64,000 nt of DNA from an uncultured Rhodoplanes sp. (GTDB taxonomy: Bacteria; Pseudomonadota; Alphaproteobacteria; Rhizobiales; Xanthobacteraceae). The notes under the pieces were generated by a model. It worked only from the letters and a program-made list of their open reading frames with translations, did no database searches and was not told the DNA's origin. Made by a program: the position numbers and the translations under genes. Position 1 is the first letter of the stretch, and every line of letters starts with the position of its first letter. The stretch covers positions 1 through 64,000 of the forward strand of contig CAKZHN010000179.1 in NCBI GenBank assembly GCA_936924235.1. Direction: 5' to 3'. Shown in pieces: positions 43,006 through 51,450 of this stretch.

Positions 43006-43977
43006 ATGACCAGTCTCTCTCGTCGCGTCCTTCTGGCCTCGGCTTTCGCCGCGGCCCTGTTCCCGGCTGTGGCCTTCGGCGCCGACAAGCCCAAGACCAT
43101 CAACATCGACTGGGCGACCTACAATCCGGTGTCGATGCTCTTGAAGGACAAGGGCCTTCTCGAAAAGGAATTCGCCAAGGACGGCATCGGTATCCGCTGG
43201 GTGCAGACGCTCGGCTCCAACAAGGCGCTCGAGTTCCTCAACGCCGGCTCGATCGATTTCGGCTCGACGGCGGGCTCGGCGGCGCTCGTCGCCAAGATCA
43301 ACGGCAATCCGATCAAGTCGATCTACGTCTATTCGCGGCCGGAATGGACCGCGCTGGTGACCCGCAAGGACACCGCGATCAACAAGATCGAGGATCTCAA
43401 GGGCAAGCGCGTCGCCGTGACCCGAGGCACCGACCCGCACATCTTCCTGGTGCGCGCGCTGCAGCAGGCGAAGCTGACCGAGAAGGACATCACGCCGGTG
43501 CTGCTGCAGCATCCGGACGGCAAGACCGCGCTCATCCGCGGCGATGTCGACGCCTGGGCCGGTCTCGACCCGATGATGGCGCAGGCCGAGATCGAGGACG
43601 GCGCGCGGCTGTTCTATCGCAACAAGGAGGCCAACACCTGGGGCATCCTCAATGTGCGCGAGGAGTTCCTCAAGGACCATCCGGATCTGGTGAAGCGCGT
43701 GCTCGCGGTCTACGAGGACGCCCGCAAGCAGTCGCTCGCCAACTATGCCGAGCTGAAGCACGTGTTCATCGCCGTCACCAAGCTGCCCGACGCCGTGGTC
43801 GACAAGCAGCTCAAGGAGCGCACCGAGCTCACCCACAGCAAGATCGGCGCGCCGCAGCGTGAGTCCATTCTGGCCGCCGGCATCGCGTTGCAGCAGGCCG
43901 GCGTCATCAAATCCGATGTCGACGTGAAGGCCACGGTCGACGCGCTGATCGACGACTCGGTGCCGCTGACCAACTAG
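43006..43977 (+). CDS. Sulfonate-type ABC transporter substrate-binding protein (SsuA-like)
   Basis: A 323-residue periplasmic protein close to aliphatic-sulfonate binding proteins. The signal peptide MTSLSRRVLLASAFAAALF ends near FGA-DK. TINIDWATYNPVSMLLKDKGLLEKEF, WVQTLGSNKALEFLNAGSIDFG, GSAALVAKINGNPIKSIYVYSRPEW and VTRGTDPHIFLVRAL are typical. GGAGG lies five bases before the ATG at 43006; the upstream in-frame start is ignored. It heads a three-gene operon with permease and ATPase. Alkanesulfonate uptake is probable from similarity, but no ssuD or ssuE gene is next to it. Confidence 0.88.
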   Translation: MTSLSRRVLLASAFAAALFPAVAFGADKPKTINIDWATYNPVSMLLKDKGLLEKEFAKDGIGIRWVQTLGSNKALEFLNAGSIDFGSTAGSAALVAKINGNPIKSIYVYSRPEWTALVTRKDTAINKIEDLKGKRVAVTRGTDPHIFLVRALQQAKLTEKDITPVLLQHPDGKTALIRGDVDAWAGLDPMMAQAEIEDGARLFYRNKEANTWGILNVREEFLKDHPDLVKRVLAVYEDARKQSLANYAELKHVFIAVTKLPDAVVDKQLKERTELTHSKIGAPQRESILAAGIALQQAGVIKSDVDVKATVDALIDDSVPLTN

Positions 43978-43979
43978 AG

Positions 43980-44030
43980 CGAACCATCGCCTCGCCCCGG
44001 CCGTTGAGGTCAGGGGCGAGGCGTCGTTCG
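43980..44030 (+). other. Intercistronic stem-loop between binding-protein and permease genes
   Basis: A perfect 11-bp stem, CGCCTCGCCCC at 43988-43998 with GGGGCGAGGCG at 44013-44023, is extended by CGAAC (43980) pairing with GTTCG (44026) across a small internal loop. There is no T-run. It begins three bases after the binding-protein stop, a position where such structures protect the upstream message and cut read-through, favouring excess binding protein. The function is inferred. Confidence 0.7.
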
Positions 44031-44058
44031 TTACCCTTGCGTCAGAGTGGGTGTTGGT

Positions 44059-44901
44059 ATGTCCTTTGTCCCCATGACCATCGCGGCCGGACGGGTGACC
44101 CCGGAGCAGCGCAAGGCCGGGCGCTCCGGCCTTGCGCGCTACTGGAAGCCCGCGCTCGGTCTGGTGTTGCCGGTGCTCGCCGCGGCGGGCTGGGAGCTGG
44201 CGGTGCGGATGGGGCTGTCCAACGGCCGCCTGCTGCCGCCGCCTTCCGTGGTGTTCGCGACCTTCTGGGAGCTCGCGCAGACCGGTGAATTGCAGCGGCA
44301 CACACTGGCGACGACGCTGCGCGTCGCGGCGGGCTTCGGCTTCGGCGTACTGGCCGGCACACTGGCCGGCGCAGTCACCGGCTATTCGCCGCTGCTGCGG
44401 CGCCTGCTCGATCCGACCGTGCAGGGGCTTCGCGCCATCCCGTCGCTCGCCTGGGTGCCGCTGTTCGTGCTCTGGTTCGGCATCTTCGAGAGCTCGAAGG
44501 TCATCCTGATCGCGGTCGGCGTGTTCTTTCCGGTCTATCTCGGCGTCATGGGCGCGATCGCATCGGTCGATCGCAAGCTCGTCGAAGTCGGCCGTGCGTT
44601 CCGCCTGTCCGACACCGCGATGGTCCGGCGCATCTTATTGCCTGCGGTGCTGCCCGCTTACGTGATCGCGCTGCGCACGGGTCTGGGGCTCGGCTGGATG
44701 TTCGTGGTCGCGGCCGAACTGCTCGGCGCCTCCGAAGGCCTCGGCTATCTGCTGATTGATGGGCAGCAACTCGGCAAGCCGGCGGAGATCGTCGCTGCGA
44801 TCGTCGCGTTTGCGGTGATCGGCAAGCTTGCCGACTGGATGATCGCGGCGGCGGCGGCGCCTTTCCTGCGCTGGGAAGACGTCGTCGAGCGGAGGCGCTG
44901 A
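44059..44901 (+). CDS. Sulfonate-type ABC transporter permease (SsuC-like)
   Basis: A permease of about 280 residues with a first helix near residues 30-48 (KPALGLVLPVLAAAGWELAV), LLPPPSVVFATFWEL, GLRAIPSLAWVPLFVLWFGIFESSKV and the EAA loop VEVGRAFRLSDTAMVRRILLPAVLPAY. These are close to SsuC. A GTG at 44047 is an alternative start. The stop overlaps the ATPase start as TGATG. Confidence 0.9.
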   Translation: MSFVPMTIAAGRVTPEQRKAGRSGLARYWKPALGLVLPVLAAAGWELAVRMGLSNGRLLPPPSVVFATFWELAQTGELQRHTLATTLRVAAGFGFGVLAGTLAGAVTGYSPLLRRLLDPTVQGLRAIPSLAWVPLFVLWFGIFESSKVILIAVGVFFPVYLGVMGAIASVDRKLVEVGRAFRLSDTAMVRRILLPAVLPAYVIALRTGLGLGWMFVVAAELLGASEGLGYLLIDGQQLGKPAEIVAAIVAFAVIGKLADWMIAAAAAPFLRWEDVVERRR

Positions 44902-45692
44902 TGCTCAGTCTCGAACGCGTCGGAAAGACCTATGCCAACGGCGTGCGCGCGCTCGACGGCGTGTCGCTCGAGGTCGAGCCAGGCGAGATCGTCGCCGTGA
45001 TCGGCGGCTCGGGCTGCGGCAAGTCCACGCTGCTGCGCGCGATCTCGGGCCTCGACACGCCGACGCAGGGCCAGGTCGTGCTCGACGGCGCGCCGGTGAC
45101 CAAGCCGCACGAGAAGATTGGCATCATCTTCCAGGAGCCGCGGCTCCTGCCGTGGCTCTCGGTCGCCGACAATGTCGGCTTCGGCATCGAGGACCAGCCG
45201 AAGCGCGAGCGCGGCGAACGCGTCGGTCGGGCGCTGGCGCGCGTCGGCCTGTCCGACAAGGCCACGGTCTGGCCGCGGGAGCTCTCCGGCGGCCAGGCGC
45301 AGCGCGTCGCCATCGCTCGCGCGCTGGTGCCGCGCCCCGAGGTGCTGCTGCTCGACGAGCCGTTCTCGGCGCTCGATGCGTTCACCCGCACCGATCTCCA
45401 GGAGCACCTGCTCGCGTTGTGGGCTGATGCCAGGCCGACGCTCATTCACGTCACGCACGACGTCGAAGAGGCGATCGTGCTGGCGGATCGCGTGGTGGTG
45501 ATGCGGCCGCGGCCGGGCCGCATCGCCGACGAGATCGTGATCGACCTCCCGCGGCCGCGCGATCGCCAGTCGGCGGCGTTCGATTTTGCCAAGCGGCGCG
45601 TGCTCGCTGCGCTGGATCGCTCGCTCGACCGCACGGTCAGCGTCGACGAGCGCGAGACCAAGGCCGAGACCGGCCAGGCAATGTGGTGGTAG
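44901..45692 (+). CDS. Sulfonate-type ABC transporter ATP-binding protein (SsuB-like)
   Basis: A 263-residue nucleotide-binding subunit with Walker A GGSGCGKST, Q-loop IFQEPRLLPW, signature LSGGQAQR, Walker B VLLLDEPFSALD and switch His VTHD. EPRLLPWLSVADNV and the tail RPGRIADEIVIDLPRPRDR are typical of SsuB. It is coupled by start/stop overlap to the permease and completes the operon 43006-45692. The zinc alcohol dehydrogenase follows after 70 bases. Confidence 0.92.
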   Translation: MLSLERVGKTYANGVRALDGVSLEVEPGEIVAVIGGSGCGKSTLLRAISGLDTPTQGQVVLDGAPVTKPHEKIGIIFQEPRLLPWLSVADNVGFGIEDQPKRERGERVGRALARVGLSDKATVWPRELSGGQAQRVAIARALVPRPEVLLLDEPFSALDAFTRTDLQEHLLALWADARPTLIHVTHDVEEAIVLADRVVVMRPRPGRIADEIVIDLPRPRDRQSAAFDFAKRRVLAALDRSLDRTVSVDERETKAETGQAMWW

Positions 45693-45762
45693 TTCCCCCC
45701 ATCCTGTAGGCTGCAAACGAGACAAGACGGCGGATCAATCGGCCGGGCAGGGAGGAAATCCA

Positions 45763-46821
45763 ATGCGCAGCTTCCAGGTCTGCCAATGCGGCGAGCCGCT
45801 GCAATGCAACGAGATGCCCGATCCCAAACCTGCCGGCACCGAGGTGCTGCTGAAGGTTGTGGCCGCAGGCGTCTGCCACAGCGATCTGCACCTGTCCGAC
45901 GGTTACTTCGACCTCGGCGGTGGCAAGAAGCTCAGTGTCACCGAACGTGGCATGAAGCTGCCGGTCACGCTCGGCCATGAGAACGTCGGCGAGGTGGTCG
46001 CCGTCGGTCCCGACGCGCGCGGCGTCAAGCTCGGCGATCGGCGGCTGGTCGATCCCTGGATGGGCTGCGGCGAATGTACGGTGTGCAAGCGCGGGGACGA
46101 GCAGCTCTGCACCAAGCCCGGCAGCATCGGCGTGTTCCGGAATGGCGGCTACAGCACGCATCTGATGGTGCCGCATCCGCGCTACCTGTTCGACATCGGC
46201 AACATCCCGCCGGAGCGCGCGGCGCCGCTCGCCTGCTCGGGCGTCACGACCTATAGCGCGCTGAAGAAAGTGGGCCCGACGCTCACCACCGACCCGGTGG
46301 TGATCATCGGCGCCGGCGGGCTCGGGCTGATGTGCCTCGCCCTGCACAAGGCGATGGGCGGGCACAGCGCGATCGTGGTCGACATCGATCCGGCGAAGCG
46401 CGACGCCGCGAAGAAGGCCGGCGCGGCCGCCGTGATCGACGGCGCAGCGCCGGATGCCTCAAAGCAGATCATCGCCGCGACCAAGGGCGGCGCCTGGGCG
46501 GTGATCGATCTGGTCGGCTCGGCCGCGACCGCGAAGCTCGGCCTCGACAGCCTGGCCAAGGCCGGCAAGCTCATTCTCGTCGGCCTCTACGGCGGCGAGA
46601 TCACGCTGTCGCTGCCGCCGTTCCCGATGAAGGCGATCACCATCCAGGGCTCCTACACCGGGAGCCTGACCGAGACCGCCGAGCTGATCGAGCTCGTGCA
46701 GCGGACGGGCCTGCCGCCGGTGCCGGTCGCGACGCGGCCGCTCGACGACGTCAACGCGGTGTTGAGCGAGCTGCGTGCCGGAAAAGTGATTGGCCGGGTC
46801 GTGCTGACGCCTGTCAGTTGA
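45763..46821 (+). CDS. Zinc-dependent alcohol dehydrogenase (MDR family)
   Basis: A 352-residue medium-chain dehydrogenase. Catalytic zinc ligands are C38 (GVCHSD), H72 with E73 (LGHEN) and probably the Cys in PLACSGVTTY. The structural zinc lobe is complete with C102, C105, C108 and C116 (GCGECTVCKRGDEQLC). The Rossmann motif GAGGLG and an acidic VVDID follow, which favours NAD+. GGAGG lies upstream of the ATG. Sequence and length fit general alcohol dehydrogenases for aliphatic or aromatic alcohols. Whether it handles a product of the imported sulfonate-type substrate is unknown. Confidence 0.88.
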   Translation: MRSFQVCQCGEPLQCNEMPDPKPAGTEVLLKVVAAGVCHSDLHLSDGYFDLGGGKKLSVTERGMKLPVTLGHENVGEVVAVGPDARGVKLGDRRLVDPWMGCGECTVCKRGDEQLCTKPGSIGVFRNGGYSTHLMVPHPRYLFDIGNIPPERAAPLACSGVTTYSALKKVGPTLTTDPVVIIGAGGLGLMCLALHKAMGGHSAIVVDIDPAKRDAAKKAGAAAVIDGAAPDASKQIIAATKGGAWAVIDLVGSAATAKLGLDSLAKAGKLILVGLYGGEITLSLPPFPMKAITIQGSYTGSLTETAELIELVQRTGLPPVPVATRPLDDVNAVLSELRAGKVIGRVVLTPVS

Positions 46822-46870
46822 TAAGACCCTGCCAGTTGATAAGACAGCGGGACCATTGGAGACCACGGAA

Positions 46871-47380
46871 ATGGATGCTGCCGAACTTCGCGCCATGCAG
46901 GCGCCCATCAAGGACCGCTACAAGAGCGATCCGGGCGCGGCGCTGATCACGCTCAAGGCCAAGGGCACGCTCGACGACAGCAACATCGCCTGCAAGGTCG
47001 AGACCGGACGGGCGCTCGCGACCGCGGGGCTGCATCCGGCGACCGGCGGCTCGGGCCTGGAGCTCTGCTCGGGCGACATGCTGCTCGAGGCGCTGGTGGC
47101 CTGCGCCGGCGTGACCTTGAAGGCCGTCTCCACGGCGCTGGCCATCCCGCTGAAGTCGGGAACGGTGTCGGCCGAGGGCGATCTCGATTTTCGCGGCACG
47201 CTCGGCGTCGACAAGGAGGCGCCGGTCGGCTTCCGGCAGATCAGGCTCCGCTTCGACGTCGACACCGATGTGCCGCAGGACAAGCTCGATCAGCTCCTGA
47301 AGCTCACCGAGCGCTATTGCGTGGTCTATCAGACCATCGCCAAGGGGCCGCCGGTCGATATCAAGCTTTCCCGCGTGTGA
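46871..47380 (+). CDS. OsmC family protein
   Basis: A 169-residue OsmC/Ohr-fold protein. Two candidate redox cysteines are at positions expected for thiol peroxidases: C78 in LLEALVACAGVTLK and C150 in LTERYCVVYQT. C41 and C66 are additional. Members reduce organic hydroperoxides using dithiols. The ATG at 46871 is preferred over a TTG at 46856. It follows the alcohol dehydrogenase by 49 bases and may share its transcript. Confidence 0.85.
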   Translation: MDAAELRAMQAPIKDRYKSDPGAALITLKAKGTLDDSNIACKVETGRALATAGLHPATGGSGLELCSGDMLLEALVACAGVTLKAVSTALAIPLKSGTVSAEGDLDFRGTLGVDKEAPVGFRQIRLRFDVDTDVPQDKLDQLLKLTERYCVVYQTIAKGPPVDIKLSRV

Positions 47381-47404
47381 TCTGAAAAAATCACAGACCT
47401 CTCC

Positions 47405-47522
47405 ACGTCATGCCCGGCCTTGTGCCGGGCATCCACGTCTTGGCACAAGGTAAGACGTGGATGGCCGGGACATAGGCGAGCGAACCGACGCCGTCCTTCG
47501 GACGGCTATGCCCGGCCATCAC
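47405..47522. repeat. Intergenic palindromic repeat, family C (three stacked hairpins)
   Basis: Three perfect inverted repeats follow each other: GCCCGGC (47412) with GCCGGGC (47424), CCACGTCTT (47433) with AAGACGTGG (47452), and GCCGTCC (47490) with GGACGGC (47500). ATGCCCGGCC-type ends recur at both borders. Similar GC-rich elements are scattered in rhizobial genomes. Only one copy is seen in this window. Confidence 0.78.
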
Positions 47523-47542
47523 TACCGTCTATTGAAGCGGTA

Positions 47543-48340
47543 ATGTCCCCCGACCTCCTGTTCTGGCTCTCGCTCGTTCTGAAAATGGCCGTCACCGCGG
47601 GCTTCGTGGTCGGCGCCGCCATGGTGGCCGAGCGCGCCGGACCCGCGATCGGCGCGCTGGTCGCGACTTTGCCGATCGCCGCGGGCCCGGCCTATGTCTT
47701 CGTCGCGCTCGACCACAATGCGGCGTTCATCTCGGCCAGCGCCATCGGCAGCATCGCGGCGCATGCGGCGACCGCGGTGTTTTCGTTGGTGTTCGTCGTG
47801 CTGGCGCAACGCTTCAGCACTGTCGTGAGCGTCGGCTGCGCGGTGGCGAGCTGGTTCATCGTGGCGTTTCTGCTGCGGCTCGTGCCTTGGACCTTCCCGA
47901 CGGTGGCGGCCGCAAACCTCGCGATCTTCGGCGCCTGCATGCTGGTGACCGACCGCTATCGCCACGCCAAGATGCCGCTGATCGTGCGCAGATGGTACGA
48001 CGTGCTGGTGCGCGCCGTCATGGTGGCGTGCTTGGTCGCCGCCGTGGTGGGGCTGAGCGGCCGGGTCGGCCCGCTCGTCACGGGGCTCCTCGCCGTCTAT
48101 CCGATCGTGATGACCAGCCTGATGCTGATCTTCCAGCCGCGCGTCGGCGGGCCTGCGACCGCGGCGCTGATCGCCAATTCGATGTGGGGCTTGGTCGGCT
48201 TCAGCGCGTGTCTGTTCACCGTGCACCTCGCCCCGGTGCCGCTCGGCACTTGGCCCGGGCTTCTTCTTTCGCTCGTGGTCTCGGTGGTCTGGAATATTGC
48301 GCTCTACGCGCTGCGCCGCCGCGCGATCGTGCGGCGCTGA
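47543..48340 (+). CDS. Integral membrane protein (hypothetical)
   Basis: A 265-residue protein with about eight predicted helices. An N-terminal repeat-like stretch AGFVVGAAMVAERAGPAIGALVATLPIAAGPAYVFVAL is partly echoed in the second half (LSGRVGPLVTGLLAVYPIVMTSLMLIFQ), suggesting an internal duplication with inverted topology. I recognise no named family with confidence. It may be a small-molecule transporter. The start ATG at 47543 has a weak ribosome site. It converges with the Bug gene ending at 48347. Confidence 0.72.
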   Translation: MSPDLLFWLSLVLKMAVTAGFVVGAAMVAERAGPAIGALVATLPIAAGPAYVFVALDHNAAFISASAIGSIAAHAATAVFSLVFVVLAQRFSTVVSVGCAVASWFIVAFLLRLVPWTFPTVAAANLAIFGACMLVTDRYRHAKMPLIVRRWYDVLVRAVMVACLVAAVVGLSGRVGPLVTGLLAVYPIVMTSLMLIFQPRVGGPATAALIANSMWGLVGFSACLFTVHLAPVPLGTWPGLLLSLVVSVVWNIALYALRRRAIVRR

Positions 48341-48346
48341 TCGCGT

Positions 48347-49330
48347 CTATTCGACCTTGATGTCGTTCTCGCGGATCACCTTCGACCACTTCTTGGTCTC
48401 CGCCTTGATGAAGGCGTCGAATTCCTCCGGCGACATCACCAGCGACTGGAACATCTGCGGCTCCAGGAATTTCTTGTCGAACTCCGGATCGCCGAAGATC
48501 TTACGCGCCTCGCCGTTGAGCTTCATCACCACGTCGCGCGGCGTGGCGGCCGGCGCGAACAGGCCGAACCAGGTGGTCGCCTCGTAACCCGGCAGGCCGG
48601 TCTCGGCGACGGTCGGAATGTCGGCGACCTGCGGCAGCCGCTTTTCGCTGCCGATGCCGAGAATCTTGATCTGTCCGGCCCGATAGGGCGGCTCCGCGAG
48701 GCTGACGCTCACCGACATCAGGCTGATGTGGCCCGCGATCAGGTCGTTGAGAGCGGGCGCGGCGCCGCGATAGTGCACAGCGTTGAGCTTGATGCCGGCC
48801 ATGTTCTTGAGCAGCTCGATGTTCATGTGCGGCGCCGAGCCGATGCCGGCGGTGCCGAAGTTCAGCTCGCCGGGCTTCTGCCTGGCAAGCTCGATCAGCT
48901 CCTTGACGTTGTTGACCGGCAGCGACTTGCTGGCCAGCAGCGCCTGGTTGATGCGGACGAGGCCGGTGACCGGGGCAAAGTCGGTGTTCTCGTCGTAGGG
49001 CAGCTTGCCCTTGGGATAGATCGCCGGATTGATCGTGAAGGTGCCGGCTTCCGCGATCATCAGCGTGTGGCCGTCCGGTGCGGCCTTGGCCACCGCGCTC
49101 GCGCCGGTGACGTGGGCGGCGCCACCCTTGTTCTCGACGATGACCTGCTGGCCCCAGTCCTCGGCAAGCTTCTGGCCGAAGGCGCGCGCCACCACATCGG
49201 TGACGCCGCCGGCCGCCGCGGTGACGACCAGCGTGATCGGCCGGGACGGATAGGTCTGTGCTTGCGCGCCGACAAGAAACCCGGCCAACGACAGCAGCAC
49301 GCCAAAAAACCGCACGCCGAGATACCTCAT
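48347..49330 (-). CDS. Bug/TctC-type substrate-binding protein
   Basis: A 327-residue periplasmic binding protein with a signal peptide ending AQA-QT. The Bug pattern is YPSRPITLVVTAAAGGVTDVVARAFGQKLAEDWGQQVIVENKGGAAHVTGA, then ELNFGTAGIGSAPHMNIELL and HYRGAAPALNDLIAGHISLM. It is the third of three tandem Bug genes on the minus strand and is very close in sequence to the middle one at 49374, indicating a recent duplication. No TctA/TctB gene accompanies them. Confidence 0.9.
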   Translation of the reverse strand: MRYLGVRFFGVLLSLAGFLVGAQAQTYPSRPITLVVTAAAGGVTDVVARAFGQKLAEDWGQQVIVENKGGAAHVTGASAVAKAAPDGHTLMIAEAGTFTINPAIYPKGKLPYDENTDFAPVTGLVRINQALLASKSLPVNNVKELIELARQKPGELNFGTAGIGSAPHMNIELLKNMAGIKLNAVHYRGAAPALNDLIAGHISLMSVSVSLAEPPYRAGQIKILGIGSEKRLPQVADIPTVAETGLPGYEATTWFGLFAPAATPRDVVMKLNGEARKIFGDPEFDKKFLEPQMFQSLVMSPEEFDAFIKAETKKWSKVIRENDIKVE

Positions 49331-49373
49331 GGCACGTCCTCTCCCGAATGCCGCTATTCCGCGGCTCCTTGGC

Positions 49374-50342
49374 TCAATCGATGTGCACCTTGGCTTCGCG
49401 TACCACCTTCGACCATTTCTGCGTGTCCGCCTTGATAAAGGCCTCGAACTCCTCCGGCGTGCCGATCAGTGACTGGAACATCTGCGGCGCCATGAATTTC
49501 TCGTCGAACGCCGGATCGCTGAACACCTTCCGCGCCTCGCCGTTGACCTTCATGATCACGTCACGTGGCGTGCCGGCCGGCGCGAACAGCCCGAACCAGG
49601 TGATGGCCTCGTAACCCGGCAGGCCGGTTTCGGCGACCGTCGGAACGTCGGGAAGCCGCGCCAGCCGCTTCGCGCTGCCGATACCGAGGATCTTGATCTG
49701 GCCGGCCTGCCAGGGCGCGACCCCGAGGCTCACGCTCACCGACATCACGTCGACATGCCCGGCGATCAGGTCGTTGAGCGCGGGCGCGGCGCCGCGATAG
49801 TGCACCGGCATGAGATCCACGCCGGCCATCGTCTTGAACAGCTCGATGTTCATGTGCAGCGCCGAGCCGATGCCGGCGGTGCCGTAGTTCAACGCGCCGG
49901 GCTTCTGCTTGGCGAGCGCGATCAGCTCCCTGGCGTTGTCGGCCGGCAGCGACTTGCGGGCGAGCAGCGCCTGATTGATGCGGACCAGGCCGGTGATCGG
50001 CGCAAAATCCGTCTTCTCGTCATAGGGCAGCTTGCCCTTGGCAAAGATCAGCGGGTTGATCGCGAAGGCGCCGGCCTCGGCCACCATCAGCGTATGGCCG
50101 TCGGGCGCGGCCCTGGCGACGCTCGTGAGCCCGGTGACGTGGGCCGAGCCGCCCTTGTTCTCGACGATGACCTGCTGGCCCCAGTCCTCGGCCATCTTCT
50201 GGGCGAAGGCGCGGGCCACCACGTCGGTGACGCCGCCGGCCGGTGCGGTGACGACGATGGTGATCGGGCGCGACGGATAGGACTGCGCGTGCGCCGGTGC
50301 CGCTGCCAGCAGGCCGATGAGCAACGCGGCGAGATATCTCAT
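49374..50342 (-). CDS. Bug/TctC-type substrate-binding protein
   Basis: A 322-residue periplasmic binding protein with a signal peptide ending AHA-QS. It shares long identical runs with the neighbour at 48347 (AEDWGQQVIVENKGG, RINQALLA, YRGAAPALNDLIAGH). GGAGG lies seven bases before the ATG at 50342, and the upstream sequence resembles that before the 48347 gene (GGACGTGCC), so the duplication included the ribosome site. The ligand is unknown; the family binds dicarboxylates, tricarboxylates, amino acids and nicotinate-like acids. Confidence 0.9.
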   Translation of the reverse strand: MRYLAALLIGLLAAAPAHAQSYPSRPITIVVTAPAGGVTDVVARAFAQKMAEDWGQQVIVENKGGSAHVTGLTSVARAAPDGHTLMVAEAGAFAINPLIFAKGKLPYDEKTDFAPITGLVRINQALLARKSLPADNARELIALAKQKPGALNYGTAGIGSALHMNIELFKTMAGVDLMPVHYRGAAPALNDLIAGHVDVMSVSVSLGVAPWQAGQIKILGIGSAKRLARLPDVPTVAETGLPGYEAITWFGLFAPAGTPRDVIMKVNGEARKVFSDPAFDEKFMAPQMFQSLIGTPEEFEAFIKADTQKWSKVVREAKVHID

Positions 50343-50380
50343 GGCACGTCCTCCCGGCCGCGATGGTCCGCGGCTCTCGA

Positions 50381-51367
50381 TCAATCGATCTGCAGCTTGG
50401 CCTCGCCGATCACTTTCGACCACTTCGCCTGTTCGTCGCGCAGATAGGCGGCAAAGCCCGTGAGCGAACCGGGCAGCGGCTGCACCACCTGCGGCTCGAG
50501 GAACTTGGCGCGGAATTCCGGATCGGCGATCACCTTCTGCACGTCGGTGTTGATCCTCGCGAGCACCTCGGGCGGCACGCCGGCCGGCGCAAACAGGCCG
50601 AACGACACGCCGGCGTCGTAGCCCGGCACGGTCTCGGCGATGGTCGGCACGTCGGCAAACTGCGCGACGCGCTGCAGGCTGCCGAAGCCCAGCATGTTGA
50701 GCTTGCCGGCCTTCACGGTCGGCAACGCGATCGACGGGCCCATGATGATCGTGTTGATGTGGCCCGCGATGACGTCGTTGAGCGCCGGGCTCGCGCCGCG
50801 ATAGTGGATCGGCGACAGCTTCGCACCGGTCATGGTCTCGAGCAGCAGCGCACCCATATGCGGCGCGGTGCCGAGCCCGGCGGTGCCGTAGCTGATGGTG
50901 CCGGGCTTGTCCTTGGCGAGCGCGACCAGCTCCTTCACGGACTTCGCCGGCACCGCGGGATTGACCAGCAGCGCCATCGGGATCGACGCAAAGCCCGCGA
51001 CCGGAATGAAATCGGTGGCCGCGTCATAGGCGAGCTTGCCCTTGGAATGCAGGAACGGCTGGATCGTGAACATGCCGGTTTCGGTGGCCAGCAGTGTGTA
51101 GCCGTCCGGTGCCGCCGCTTTCACCATGGTGGCCGCGAAGCTGTGGCCCGCGCCGCCGCGGTTCTCGATGACGATGGGCTGGCTCCAGAGCTGCGACAGC
51201 CGCTGGCTGACGGCGCGCGTCAGCACGTCGGTCAATCCGCCGGCCGCCGATGTGACGACGATGGTGACGGTGCGGTTGGGATAGGCCTGTGCCCGGACCG
51301 GATTCGTGGCCGCAACAGCGGAAATGAGCCCAATCAGCGCGGCAAGCGCGCGCAGCGTCATCCTCAT
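50381..51367 (-). CDS. Bug/TctC-type substrate-binding protein
   Basis: A 328-residue periplasmic binding protein with a signal peptide ending VRA-QA. It has the Bug core YPNRTVTIVVTSAAGGLTDVLTRAVSQRLSQLWSQPIVIENRGGAGHS but is less similar to the two genes that follow it than they are to each other, so it is the older branch. GAGGAACGCC precedes the ATG at 51367. It is the first gene of the three-gene tandem, 83 bases after the mutS stop on the same strand. Confidence 0.9.
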   Translation of the reverse strand: MRMTLRALAALIGLISAVAATNPVRAQAYPNRTVTIVVTSAAGGLTDVLTRAVSQRLSQLWSQPIVIENRGGAGHSFAATMVKAAAPDGYTLLATETGMFTIQPFLHSKGKLAYDAATDFIPVAGFASIPMALLVNPAVPAKSVKELVALAKDKPGTISYGTAGLGTAPHMGALLLETMTGAKLSPIHYRGASPALNDVIAGHINTIIMGPSIALPTVKAGKLNMLGFGSLQRVAQFADVPTIAETVPGYDAGVSFGLFAPAGVPPEVLARINTDVQKVIADPEFRAKFLEPQVVQPLPGSLTGFAAYLRDEQAKWSKVIGEAKLQID

Positions 51368-51450
51368 GGCGTTCCTCGAAGTCTTCTTGTGTTCGCGGAG
51401 AGGTCCCGCGATTGGCGGCTTGAGCCTAGCACGCGGCATGAAAGGCGCGG

